A program made the position numbers and the translations under genes. Shown piece by piece: positions 1-11,198 of a stretch of DNA of 64,000 nucleotides (the first letter of the stretch is position 1; every line of letters starts with the position of its first letter). The notes beneath the pieces were generated by a model. The model was not told where the DNA came from. It saw only the letters and a list, made by a program, of their open reading frames with translations, and searched no databases. The stretch comes from Anthoceros angustus (Eukaryota; Streptophyta; Anthocerotopsida; Anthocerotales; Anthocerotaceae), in the NCBI GenBank assembly GCA_010909165.1, contig MU008179.1, positions 868,001-932,000 on the forward strand, written 5' to 3'.

Positions 1-3000
1 AAGAGGCTCAACACACTCGATAGTGAATCTGTATGGCGGGGACTGCCGTGCTTTGGCTTCCTCTAAGTCTCTGGCTGCAGCCTCATAGTCTTCCAATATG
101 CGATTCACCTCCCCTCGGACACTGGGGGCAGCACACGTCTGTAGGTCAGGCACCGAGTTGTTTCTTGGCATGTAAGGTATTGGCCTTAGAGAATGTAGAA
201 GGTAATGGTCGTCAATAGCTTGTCTCTCAAGTGTGCCATGCTTCATTTTGGAGTAATGTTCGCTGGCATACCTCAGATAGAACGCACTTTGAGGCTGTGC
301 ACTCTCGGCTCGGTCAAGATCCTCTTTAGCACCTCGATAGTCCCCAGCGTATAGCCTTGTCAGACCCAAGATACTGCAGCAGTGTGACAGGAAGGAGTGT
401 CAATCAGTGGTCACCATGGCATCCGCTCAAGCAACTTGAGAGCCACAGCGTCATGCTTGCCTACCAGAGCGTGAAGGCAGCATCTTCCCCATGCAGAGAT
501 GTAAGAGCCTTTTGCAAATCCGCTTTAGCACCATCAAGATTACCGCTTTCCATCTTCACAGCTCCCAGCAGGCTGTGTATTACAGTATAGTCAGAGTAGG
601 TCAAGTTGCAGTGGGAAACCAGAAAGCATTTCAGGAAGTGCCACCTTAGGATAAAGGGATTCTGATTTGGACAGTGTTCAAAATCTTCCAGTGCACCCTT
701 AACCAGGCCCAGATTCCACCTCAGTAGACCTCGACAGCTACAAGACGGGACAACAATGTGAGCATTGGTACGAGGGGGAGACTTTCAGGAAAGTGAGCCA
801 GAGCCTTCACGTTGCCCCCACCCAGAGATAGGGCAGGTTTCTTTTACTACGCAGTTGCACCAAAGATCTACCTCAAGAATATGCTGGTTTGCAATGGTAA
901 ATCATCCGTCAGCTCAAGTTTGGCCTTCTCCCAGTCTGATATGCCCATCATGGCAGTGCCCAAGAAGCTGCAAACATAGGAATGCAGGACTTCTCACGAA
1001 CTGTTGTCATCTCCATATCTGGAACAGGATAGCTGAAGATAGAACGTCTCTGACCTTAGGGTGAGTGAGTCATCAGGATTTAGCCTTTTTGCTGCTCTCA
1101 AATTATCCACTGCATCTTGGTACTCTCGGAGTGTGAAATAAGCAACTCCTAAATTCCTGGAGACAAGGAACAATATGGCTTACTTTTTCCTGCAGCTACA
1201 CTGGTGCAGGAGGAAAAAATTCAGACACGGTGTACGTTACCTTAGTGTTATAGGATGTTCAGGTTGCAACCTATTGGCCTCCTTAAGGTCCACCAAACCA
1301 TCTCTCTCCTGAGTTTGTATCACCTTAGCTAAACCCCAGGAGCGTAAAGTGGCAGCAAGAACCCGCTTCTTTAAAGTCAAAAGCTCCTCATCCGTCAGGT
1401 TAGGGCTTAATTCACTCGTTAGGACTCCCACTTCGGGAATTTCACCTTCCAAGGTCTGAGAGAAGACTCTTCTATATATATCACATTCAGGAACTCCAGA
1501 CAGTAATCTTGCACACTGTGAGACAACTGTAACGTGCCCATAGGTGAGGAGGAAAGCACATAACAGGTGGATTCTGTTGCTACTAGGAGATGCCATCGGA
1601 GAGAGGTATTTTTTCTGAATCAGAAAACTATCCTGACAGCGACAGTCCTGTGACAGGTAATCGGTGACAATGGGATGCACTCGATAGAAATCCTGCATGA
1701 AGTGGAGTCCGATCCCAAGGGAATTTCATTACTACATCACACAGCTGCCCACTTCTGTCTAAATATCGACATGAACCGAATTTGACTCACTTTTGTCCGC
1801 TCCAGAATGTGAATCCCTACAAATGCTTCGAACTCCTGATCAAAGGTGGCCTCATCAACTGGAGTGTCCATGCAGATTGTCCAAGCCAGCTTCACAAGGT
1901 TTGTTGGAATTTCTGTCGCAGATCTGAACAAGCCAAAAGCGGTAAAAGCCTGTTTACTACCGGAACAGGCAGCAATACTAGATTTAACCCCACGAAACAT
2001 AGTGCTTGCATAGCCATCCATGGACTGTCTCTGCTCTGCATGCAAGCCAAACTCGTCAGCAGCCTTTTGCCATTCCCCAGGCTGAGTCTTATTAAGTACA
2101 GCATTACCCATCACAGTTATTGCTAATGGGCAACCATGGCATTTGGCCCGAATCATCCTAGCCGGGACCTGCACAAGAAAAGGATCATACTGAAGGATGA
2201 AAGGAAGAAAGAACCGTGCCAAAACAGATCAGAAACCATACAACCCAAATTACCTCAAGATTTGTAGGGACGACTGATCCTCTATCAGCACAGCGTAACA
2301 ATATTTTCTCATCCAGGCTCTCATCCATGTAGTCTTTTGGGCTGATCGTGACCAGCTTTGAGCATTTAGACAACGGATCAGGTGACCTAGTTGTGATAAG
2401 CAGATTTCCGGGGTGTTGTTCAAAGCAAAAGTTCTCCCGAATGCGTGGATGCCAAACATCATCCAAGACAATCAAACAACGGAGCTTCAACGGCGTTTTG
2501 CGAAGAACGTCCTTTATCTCTTTTATCTTGGAGCTAGAGGGCATGCTTCCGTCCCAACTCATCTTTCTGCCCACAAACCTCAAAATACGTTCGAGTTCAA
2601 CACATATCTTGTCATCAAGTGCCGTCTGAGAACAAGTAGTGCTATATTTTTCACCAAAGGTGATGAAGTGCACACCACCAGGGTAGTCAAAGCCTGCACT
2701 TCCGCCGTAAGAAACACACATCAAGAAACCATACAACAAGTTCTTGTCACCTCGCCGCGTCAAAAGAATCCAGCAATTATCTGGGCCGAGCCAAGCAATT
2801 CACCGTGGTCATACAATCAGAACCCTGGAATCTGACCAGTACAGACTACACTGCTTACCCGCTCTGAGAGTAGAGGCCAGCTCCAAAGCTAGAGCTGATT
2901 TTCCCATGCCAAACATGCCGGCAATGATCACAGTTTGGCCGCTCTCGTCCCTCAAATACTGCAAGAGCTCGTCGTGTAACTTGCTGACTTGCAGGTACTT

Positions 3001-3507
3001 TGGAGGGAGCTTCTTCTCCAAACTCCTCTGCTGGATGTCAAATGCCTTCAGTCTTTTGGCCCGCACCCTGCATTTCCGCAAGTCTTTACAGCATTTGTTC
3101 AGCACGTTGCTAGGAAGTTGTTTTCGGTCATCCTCAAAGTTGTAAACCACGAGATTCTCTATTGCTAGTTTCTCCGAAAACCCCATCTCCTGCTCCCTCC
3201 GCACGAGATCTCCAAGCCTTTTGTTCACATCCCGGATGTTTGTCCGCACAGCTTCCAACGCCGTTGCGTCCTCTTCGGTCAGTTCTCCTTTCCCCGACGA
3301 TTTGTGTCTCTGCACCTGCACGTTGATGAGTTTCTCCTTCTCTTCACGCACTTGCTTGATGGCAGTATTGAAGTCCTGATAGCCGGAGGGCCTTGCTGCA
3401 GCTGCCAGTCTTTCAAGCTCCTGTAAGCTGAATTCGATGCCGATCAACGGATCCTCGCCCTTCCGCCGCCCTGCAGAACCCATCTCAGGAATCGAATTTC
3501 TTCTCAC
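1..3507 (-). CDS. NB-ARC-TPR immune-type receptor (NLR-like), 3' end outside the window
   Basis: Likely STAND-type nucleotide-switch receptor acting in pathogen sensing. Exons on the minus strand with frame-consistent GT-AG borders: 3507 (or Met at 3483)-2859, 2693-2254, 2168-1791, 1692-1241, 1156-1055, 967-872, 737-645, 572-465, 373-272, and one starting at 121 that runs off the edge. Exon 1 encodes a charged helical N-terminus of about 180 residues, not a recognisable TIR or RPW8 domain, then the P-loop GMFGMGKSAL. Exon 2 carries kinase-2 LIVLDDVW and LLITTRS (RNBS-B). Exon 3 has GCPLAI (GLPL). Exon 4 has RVHPIV, in the place of the MHD motif. From exon 4 onward each roughly 33-residue unit fits a TPR, for example LGVAYFTLREYQDAVDNL. 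LRR motifs are not seen. The alternative starts cannot be separated by sequence alone. Confidence 0.85.
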
Positions 3508-4298
3508 CTCCTCGAGACCAGCTCAATCCATCCAAGCACCGGGCTGGTGAGCACAATCCCGTCGAAAACGGAGCCCATAAATCTGAACACGAGCCAGACT
3601 TGCCGCCTTGCCAGTCTCGACGTGCCGGAATTCTCGATCTGCCCTAACCAAAAACCGGAGGAGCGAGGAAGCTTCTAAGCCGGCGAGATGGCCCCATGCC
3701 TGTGCATGCACGAAGCTGCTGCTGGCATTGCTTCCTTACGAGGTGCAGAGCTTATTGCCAGATCTCATCTTGTGCATGTACAATTCTCCTCCGTGTGTTT
3801 GTGCTTGTGACGTACAATTTCACTGTGATTGTGGTTGACCTCTAGCCTAGTGCTTTTCCATGCTCCTTGTACATACTTACCCTTCAACCTGCCTTACCAT
3901 TCCAGTGATCACTCTGTACGTGTCCGTGATAAGGACAAGGAAGACCCTCCAGGCTCATGAACAACATCACTAAATCATGTAAACTATGAGTTCAATACCC
4001 AAACCGGTTCTCGCAAAACAGCTTTGAAAGCCCTTCACACCGTGCCATCTGCCCAGAACCAGCGGTGGGTTGGTTGTGCATTAAATATCAATAAGAAAAT
4101 TCATTCTTATTTTAAATACAATTTATATTTTATTGAAATAAATATGATAAATATAAATATTTACATTAAATATATCTTATAAGACATGTACAACAAGATT
4201 GGACAGAATAAGCAATATCTACATCACCAAACCATCCAAAACTCCCACCATATTGACAAGACAACAGCAATACCAAACCATCCATAACTCCCACAATA
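3508..4298. other. 5' flank of the NB-ARC-TPR gene, AT-rich
   Basis: No gene is supported here. The first 200 bases read as 5' leader/promoter of the minus-strand receptor and are repeated in diverged form at about 5045-5300. Bases 4080-4190 are strongly AT-rich. No clear regulatory motif was identified. Confidence 0.5.
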
Positions 4299-4600
4299 TT
4301 GAAAAGACCTTGTGAGCTGCATGAAGTTCATCCTAATTTGTTTAATTTCACCTTAATCTCAATCCACGATCTGCCGGAGCAAGGAATTGTTGGCGCAGAA
4401 GCTCTCAGCTTGATTTGCTGCCGGTACAATCAAGGAGTCAATGACTTCACATTACTTACAAATCTGGTGGCACATTACTTACAAATCTGGTGGACGAAAG
4501 ACAGCAGAGCTTGGAATTGCACGAAGAGAGAACGTACACTGGTACAGGTACAGCGTACATAGTTAGCACTCACCAGCGAGCCTGTGATGAAGCCGTCCCT
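4299..4600 (-). repeat. Diverged duplicate of the 4680-4820 segment
   Basis: The text gcttgatttgctgccggtac with cagcagagcttg nearby recurs, diverged, at about 4698 (gcttgactgctgccgctata with cagcagagcttg). Inside this copy a block of about 22 bases containing cttacaaatctggtgg is repeated back to back near 4450-4495. It looks like local duplication attached to the truncated receptor copy. Confidence 0.5.
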
Positions 4601-4661
4601 CAGTTCTGTTTAGTCCCTCGGTAGCAAGGAACAGGCATAAGCCACAGAATGACAGCTAGGG

Positions 4662-5300
4662 TTAGTAGGAGCAAGGAAGGTGGAGGTGGAATCTGTTAGC
4701 TTGACTGCTGCCGCTATAATCAAGATTCAACCACGTTGTAGTGCAAAATCTTGTGGAAGAACCACAGCAGAGCTTGCGACACCACACGAGATGATGAACA
4801 GCGTAGTTGGCATTCACCGGCGAGCCTGATGATGCCGACAACTGTAGAGTGCCCAAAGGTGAGGAGGAAAGCAAATAACAGGTGGATTCCGTTGCTACAA
4901 GGAGATGCCATTGGAAAGAGGTATCCTTCCTGGAACAGAAAACTGTTCTGACAGCCACAGTCCGGTGACAGGTAATGTGTGACAATTGGGTGCACTCGAT
5001 AGAATTCCTACATGAAGTGGAATCCGATCCCAAGGGAATTCCATTACGGAATCGAACTTTTTCTCACCTCACTCCAGACCAGCTCAATCCAATCCAAGCA
5101 CCTTCCAAAGGGATTACAGGATCGATCTATATATGTACAAAAATATGCGTAAATTCGGATAAACCGGAGCCCATAAATCCGAACACCAGAGCCTTGCGAA
5201 AGGAGAAGGCCAGTCTCGAGGTGCCGAGCTCCGCTATCTGCCCTAATCAAGGAGAGGAGGAGCGAAACTGGAAACTCGTGAGCAGGCGAGCTGCTCCCAT
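4662..5300 (-). pseudogene. Internally deleted copy of the NB-ARC-TPR receptor gene
   Basis: The minus strand encodes HPIVTHYLSPDCGCQNSFLF and MASPCSNGIHLL, closely matching HPIVTDYLSQDCRCQDSFLI and MASPSSNRIHLL of receptor exon 4 (about 1560-1680). Immediately beside it, from about 5045 to 5290, lies sequence matching the receptor 5' leader at about 3487-3720 (shared: ggagcccataaat, agaccagctcaatcca). The material equivalent to about 1737-3486, meaning exons 1-3 with P-loop and kinase-2, is missing. It therefore cannot encode an NB-ARC protein. It appears to be a local duplicate with one large deletion. Confidence 0.8.
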
Positions 5301-5317
5301 GCCGGTGCATTGACGAA

Positions 5318-6301
5318 ATGGTAGGTCTGACAGGAACAGCAGCGCGGCACTCCGCAGATGATGCGAGCCGGGTGGTGGTGATTTTGGAGACCAATCCTCA
5401 CGTCTGGGGCAGGCCGGCCGCCTCTGGTGGCGGGGCAACGGGGGCAGGGGCGGCGTCCGCTCCGCCGTTCCATCGCGTTCTCCAGGATGTGCTTGTGTTC
5501 GTGAACTCCATTCTGCTTCTGCATCATCTGAACGAGGTGGTGCTGGTGGCCACGGGCTCCAGCACATGGAAGATTCTGTACGATTCTTCCGCGCGGGTGG
5601 GCAGCGCGGCGGGGAGCGTCAGGCTGACGGGGGTGAGCTCCGGCAAGGCGCAAGGGCAGCAGCCGCAGAGCGCGCCGGTGCTGAAGCGGCTGGAGGAGTT
5701 CGTGGGCGAGGAGGAGGCGGCCTGGAGGCGGCAGGGCGAGGGGGAGGGCAACCGGGGGTCGCTCCTGTCGGGAGCCCTGTCCATGGCTTTGTGCTACATA
5801 CGCAAGAGGGCCAGCGGGTCGGGGTCCTCTCCGCAGCTGCAGCCCAGGATTCTGTGCGTGCAGAGCTCCCCGGACGCGCCCCAGCAGTACGTGGCTGTCA
5901 TGAACGCCATCTTCTCTGCGCAGCGCTACGACGTGCCCGTGGATGCGTGCATGGTGGGGAGCCAGCACTCGGCGTTTCTGCAGCAGGCGGCTCACATCAC
6001 GGGTGGGGTTTACCTCAAGGCCCAGCAGTGCGAGGGGCTGGCGCAGTATCTCATGATGCTCTTCACCACCGACCTGGGGTCTCGGCAGTTTCTGCTGCTG
6101 CCGTCCTCGGCCGGGGTGGATTTTAGGGCTTCCTGTTTCTGCCACAAGAAGATCATAGACATGGGCTATGTCTGCTCGGTTTGCCTTTCCATCTTCTGCA
6201 AGTCCCAGCAGGTGTGCTCCACCTGCAGGGCTGATTTCACCTCCAGCAAAGGCGCAACCCTGCATCCTGTGGGCAAGAATGGGGTACAGACAGACAGATG
6301 A
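5318..6301 (+). CDS. TFB4: General transcription/repair factor TFIIH subunit p34 (TFB4/GTF2H3)
   Basis: Core TFIIH subunit working with p44 in transcription initiation and nucleotide excision repair in the nucleus. Single exon of 327 aa, slightly longer than typical plant versions of about 300. The N-terminal von Willebrand-like fold includes VVVILETNPHVWG and FVNSILLLHHLNEVVLVATG, then LLSGALSMALCYI, ILCVQSSPDAPQQY, VPVDACMVGS and ITGGVYLK. The C-terminus has the cysteine-rich zinc module FCHKKIIDMGYVCSVCLSIF followed by CSTCRADF. The start at 5318 is the first in-frame Met and precedes the conserved fold. A Gly/Ala/Ser-rich insert at about residues 35-50 and another at about 95-140 explain the extra length. 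It is divergently placed relative to the receptor copy. The long antisense frame opposite it is a shadow. Confidence 0.95.
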   Translation: MVGLTGTAARHSADDASRVVVILETNPHVWGRPAASGGGATGAGAASAPPFHRVLQDVLVFVNSILLLHHLNEVVLVATGSSTWKILYDSSARVGSAAGSVRLTGVSSGKAQGQQPQSAPVLKRLEEFVGEEEAAWRRQGEGEGNRGSLLSGALSMALCYIRKRASGSGSSPQLQPRILCVQSSPDAPQQYVAVMNAIFSAQRYDVPVDACMVGSQHSAFLQQAAHITGGVYLKAQQCEGLAQYLMMLFTTDLGSRQFLLLPSSAGVDFRASCFCHKKIIDMGYVCSVCLSIFCKSQQVCSTCRADFTSSKGATLHPVGKNGVQTDR

Positions 6302-6600
6302 AAGAGCGGTATCAGCCTTCACTTCAGCTGTTTTCGTTACGACCTACTCTATGTTCTCGGTTGCATGCAGCACGCCTGGAATGCACACCGCCTGGAATGC
6401 AACAGACAAAATCATTTAACAAGAAACAGTTATCGGCGGTCAAAACGATCAGACCTGGGAGACGATATGCCAGATTCTTGTGCTTCAAGATCACTGAAGG
6501 GTAGTGAATTTTGCTAATGAGTGGTGGAAGCCATTATCGTGACGGGAAAGAATGATGACATCAAAATTGTCTACCTAATCCTTACAACTCATCTAGACTA
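6302..6600. other. Convergent 3' intergenic region between TFB4 and the transporter gene
   Basis: About 300 bases between two converging genes; it should contain both 3' UTRs. A near-duplicate phrase (cctggaatgca, cctggaatgcaa) occurs near 6375-6400. No coding signal is seen. Confidence 0.5.
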
Positions 6601-8335
6601 CTAAGGTGCCTTGGACTTCGTGCTTACTTCCTCGGCCTTGGAAGCAGCTTTCTGCTTCGAGGCAGTTTTCTTCTTACGCCTCCACTTGAGGTAGAGTTGG
6701 TAGCTCAATCCAGTGAACACCATGAGCACACCAGTCCACTGCTGCGGGCTCAGTGGATTGCCCCTCCAGATAGCAGAAACAAGGATGCTCACAAACTTAC
6801 GGGTGGTGGTGATAGTCGTGTTAGCCAAAGAGCCAAAATGCTTGATGGTGAGGAAAATGAAGTTCTGTCCAACAGCTCCACACAGGCAGAAGACTAAAAT
6901 ATCCCATGCCGCTTCTGGGTGTTGACGACAGAAGTCCACAGCAGCGAATCCACCACCTCCTTTCCAGGCAAAGAGATACAATCCCATGTATAAGGCCCCC
7001 CAGAAATTCATCCCCAACATGATCTGCCAGGCACTCGTCTTCGGATACCTGCGGACATGAAGAAAACAAGTAGACTCTGTCACTGCTGGTTTTTCCCAAT
7101 ACATAGTTAGGCGCACAAAGAAGCTGTAAGGCTAAAGTATCTTCAGGAACCAGAAAGCAACCAACCGTGTAGTACCTTTGCGTTATGGCGTCTTGTGTGG
7201 CATTCGTGAAGCCATCCATTCCAAGATTTATAAAACAAAGGGTGTACCCCAAAGGCATGTTCGGGCTAGCTAGCTTCCCAACTACCTTAGAAGAGCTCTG
7301 CAAAGGAACAACGTTAGTGTAAGCATATCAAGAAAGCAGTGATCAGATTTGGACAGCTAAATTGCAGCAGTGTGACCTGGAAACGACCTCTACTTCAGAA
7401 CAAACCTTAAAAAGAGCAAACATTGAAACACCACCGGCGACGAGGACGGAGCACACATACTCAGGTATGGTGTAACGCACTCCATACACCACAGCCCCCA
7501 TCAACATGACTGAAATCACACACCAAGAACATCAGCAAAAACTGCACAAACACAAGTCGTCAAAGGGTCATCACGCATGAAAATCCAAGCTTAAAAACAC
7601 ACTTCCGAGCCCTTGCGACAGATACCTGGAATCATCTTGGAGGACTTGGCCAGGACCTGAGTATTGTGAGGACCACGGAAGCCATTGTCAGAACACTACT
7701 CCGTCAACATTATTTGCATTTAGTATCTCAGAGTTAGAAACCTTGTTCCAACCTGTGCAGGGAAGCTGATGTACTTCAAAGCTTGAATTCCACAAGACGG
7801 TCCAATGGAGTTCGTAATGCTCGGACTCCAGTACGCCCATATGGGAGCTTGAGATGGAGAAGACGCAGACCAAATGGAAAGCACTGTTCTCCACATGCAC
7901 ATAACCCCACGACAGCCATGAGGAGGACGAAGCTAGCCAATACAACAATCCCACATTCTTTCCGTCACCATGCCCTGCTCAAGGCGTATACAAACACACC
8001 AAGAGAATGATCTGCAACACGTTCTTACTCAGAAACGACCAGGCGAAGCAGACAACAGTCTGAGCGAAATTCAGGAACGGAAGGTGCTCGAACCGTCGGC
8101 CATCGGGTCCAAAACGCTTTGTTGACCTGCCAAAGCACAGCCAGCACATGCTTGATCAAAATTGCCTCCGTCCGAAGCCAGCTCAACACAGCCCCCTGAA
8201 CCCTAGCCACAACCACGCCAAACTCCACCCAACGCCGACTCACAAGGTCTCCTGAAGCACGCCCTGAGTGACATAGGCGCCCCAAATCCCGGCAACGCAA
8301 AACGACAGCAGCAAAACCCGCCTCGCTCCCTCCAT
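6601..8335 (-). CDS. UTR1: UDP-galactose/UDP-glucose transporter, SLC35B1/UTR1-UTR3 type
   Basis: Multi-span nucleotide-sugar transporter of the ER/Golgi membrane, importing UDP-galactose and/or UDP-glucose into the lumen. Seven exons: 8335-8244, 8126-8029, 7883-7753, 7656-7626, 7509-7406, 7297-7176, 7048-6601. The total is 1026 nt, giving 341 aa with frame kept at each junction (Arabidopsis UTR1 is about 330 aa). Landmarks in order: GIWGAYVTQGVLQETL, RRFEHLPFLNFAQTVV, WSPSITNSIGP, ALKYISFPAQVLAKSSKMIP, VYGVRYTIPEYVCSVLVAGG, NLGMDGFTNATQDAIT, FCRQHPEAAWDIL, CGAVGQNFIFLTI and FGSLANTTITTTRKFVSILV. The tail is lysine-rich but lacks a terminal dilysine signal. Exon 4 is a 31-nt micro-exon. Whether the orthologue is UTR1 or UTR3 is not decided. 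Confidence 0.93.
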
Positions 8336-9327
8336 CTCAGGCAGCGTGATATGATCTCCCTCCGCCAAGATCAGCCTTAGCCTGCGTGTGCTCTTGAGGG
8401 CTCATCGCAGAGGACCGCGCCAGCAATCCATCGCCGCCGAATCCCAACCAATTCCGCCTCCAAGCAGCTGCAATTCCGCTCTTCACCCCCTCGGAGTGCC
8501 AGTGCTCTTTTCCTTCACCCGGAAGTCGCGACTCTGCTCCCGCTTCACAGACCCTCCATCTCGGACCTCTCGCACTTGTCTACCAACGTGGATTCCGCAT
8601 GGTCGGAAGTTCGAACCTGATTAGACTTTGTCTCCGCCACGTGTGAGCCGCCGAGTGGCTGAGACCAAGGTTTTGCTAACGTGGCCCGTGCCGATTGGTG
8701 ACGATGGCAAACAATGACAAGCGAACCGTTTTGATCCGAGTACGCGACTCAAGAGAACATCCCGGCCCGCTTAGTAGGTACATACTTATGTATAAATTAT
8801 AATGACGTCTCGAGACACTCACGGATTCAGCGTTTCCCAAAACTCTTCGTCTGGAAATTGCGTCTACATCATATACCTACGTATGTAGGTAATAACGAAA
8901 ACAGCATTTGATCCTCGCTTGAGGGATAACATCTTAGCCTTGAATTCATAAGAAGTCCTTGACTTAGCGACCCGAATCACTCTTGGGATGAGTTTTAACT
9001 TTTTGTGAAGCCCTTAGGGTCTGACCACCTTGTTGTAAGGCCCTTCAGGGCCCTCCAGTTGGTGTGTCTCCGCTTCCGTAAAGGATTCGGAAGGACTCGC
9101 AATCTGATCACTATTAGGATAGGGTGCCTACTTATAGGGTCCCTTATTCTAACGCCCTTCAGGGCCCTCTAGCTGGTATGTCTCCTCTGCTGGAAGCTCC
9201 TTCGGGGCCATCTAAACTCTAGATCAAAACAGCACTTGGATGATATACACAAGCGATTTGTCTCCCGAGTCTCCACCTACTGTGGTCTAACAAAATTTCA
9301 ACAGCCATCGATGTGATCTGAGATGGT
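8336..9327. other. Intergenic region with a spaced repeat
   Basis: No gene is supported. Bases 8340-8640 are probably the transporter promoter and leader. A phrase of about 30 bases beginning cccttcagggccctc and ending tgtctcc occurs twice, near 9038-9070 and 9150-9185, about 115 bp apart, and contains the palindromic core agggccct. Confidence 0.5.
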
Positions 9328-11198
9328 CTAGGGAGTGAGTAGGTGAGACACATACTCCTCTGCTCGCTCGATGACTTCGGCAATGTTGGATTCTCGCTGC
9401 ATCCAGGAAGGGTGGAAATATGTGGACTTGTTCCTCTCCGCTGTGCAAGTTTTTCTGACAAGCAATCCCCGGAAGTGCTCCAGTCTGATTATGGAAGCGT
9501 TAAAGTGAACTGCATTTTTCCAGGAAGAGCCCAGGGTTTGATGGATGGAGGAGTAGAACTCGCTTCGTGGTTTCACCATGTACTTTCGACGACCGCCGGC
9601 CGCAAGGCACAGATATGGAGAAGGTGCATGCGACGTTTTCCTGCAGCGAAATCGAGAACGTGAAACATTGGCATAAGCGTGTCATCACTGTGCAAGCTCG
9701 TAACTGCTACGGTTCAACTGCGTGCCTAAGAGGTGAGCAGGATACCAACCCGCACTCAGGCTGGGGCCGTCGCCAAAGCATCCGCTGTATCGGCCACTCG
9801 TTCTCCGTCTCCTCAGCTCGGCAGTCGGAGATGGAGATCGGCCAGCTCCCGAACGTCAGCACCGAGGCGTTGGCATTGGCGTCGATTAACTCCCCTGGCG
9901 TGTGCGGAGGCTCAGCGTACAAGAACTCATCGAAGTCCTGGAAGACGGTCCACTCTGCGAGAAACCGAGTTCGATGGAGGCATTCGTTGATCAGCAAAAC
10001 CTACAAGCGCAGCACGAGAGTGAACATGAGGAAAGCTACGAGCCCGCGTGCGCGCCAGGTGTAGGCGGGAATTCATCGCAGCTTGCATGGGAGGGAGGGA
10101 TTACCTGGCCGCGGTACCACGACGGAAACCTCGTTTGATCCGCAACATATAGAACGGTGACAAATCCGGCTTTCACGAAGGGAGCAAGCACCTTTCTTCC
10201 TTCCTCTCCCAGACCTCCGATGTCGTAGAAGAAGAAATGAGCCTTGCGTCCCTCGAAGATGTAGAGATGGTAGATGAGCCATTGTTTGATCACCTCGACT
10301 TGCACACTACCAGCGATGGCAGCACCGCAGAAGGCGTACTTGTATGGAGGCGGCCTCTCCATGACTGCACGAACGTTCTGGCCCGCGTTCTCTTGGAGAA
10401 CCAGCACTGGAGGAACCTGCAGCAGGTAAAGCACCTCGTTAGCATACGGCTTAGCTCCAAGGATATCTGTAAAGGAGGAATTGAGAACAGGCAAGGGAAC
10501 TTCTCTCCAAGGTGCCTTACATACTCTCCAACAAGCTTCCCCGTTGTGATGCTCAAGTAGAGAGAGCCGCCGAGGCCATCAACACCGACGTCCGCACCAA
10601 ATTCGCAAGTCAGGATTAGCATGTTGTATGCGATTTTGACGAACGCAGTGTTGCCGTAGCTTGATTTTGCACCGGACTCCATCACCGGCTGCGTGTGACT
10701 GCCATTTCCGGGATGCCATACGCATTCGTACACGGCTTTGTCCGGCACGCCCTGTATCGCTCTTGAGCTGAGGCCGAGGATGTGGAAAGTTGTGGTAGAG
10801 GCCCTGCAAGTAGCTAAATGCAAATGAGCAACAGAGCTTGGAGAAGAAGGGTAACCAACAACAAGGAAGAGCAATTGATACCTGGAAGCACTGACAAGAA
10901 CAAAGGGGTAAAGCGCCTGCCCGATTGGCTGGACGAGGAGCGTGTTTGGATCCCCAGTGCTGTGCGGCTGCGGCACTGCACCACTGCAATTCGATGACAC
11001 CGCAGGATCGCTGCTCACATTTCCAGTACCTGCTCCCCTGGCCGAACTCAGATTCACGCCTGTAACAGAACTCCAGAAGTCACTACCCGACAAGCCTGTC
11101 GCCTCTCCCGCTCCAGCAGCCCACAAGGACGCACGTACGGCCAGCAGAACTGCCACGAATATAATCACGCTCCACAGCGCAGGTGCAACCTTGGCCAT
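9328..11198 (-). CDS. GALS: GT92 (DUF23) glycosyltransferase, galactan beta-1,4-galactosyltransferase-like, copy 1
   Basis: Probable Golgi type II enzyme related to plant GALS pectin-galactan synthases, which use UDP-galactose. Exons, approximate at two junctions: 11198-10882, 10803-about 10525, about 10466-10105, 10000-about 9750, about 9640-9328. The N-terminal anchor is LWSVIIFVAVLLAVRASLWA. Family landmarks: FHILGLSSRAI, YECVWHPGNG, DVGVDGLGGSLYL, PYKYAFCGAAIAG, VIKQWLIYHLYIFE, FVKAGFVTVLYV, ECLHRTRFLAEWTVFQDFDE and HFNASIIRLEHFRG. The DFDE segment is the family's putative metal/nucleotide-sugar site. The exon 2/3 join near 10520 does not close cleanly in frame by eye, so this intron is uncertain. 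The tandem neighbour shares the layout. Confidence 0.85.

Noticed and set aside
5243-6322. 359-aa minus-strand open frame opposite TFB4
   Set aside because: It is the antisense shadow of a GC-rich real gene; no domain motifs, Arg/Pro/His-rich composition.
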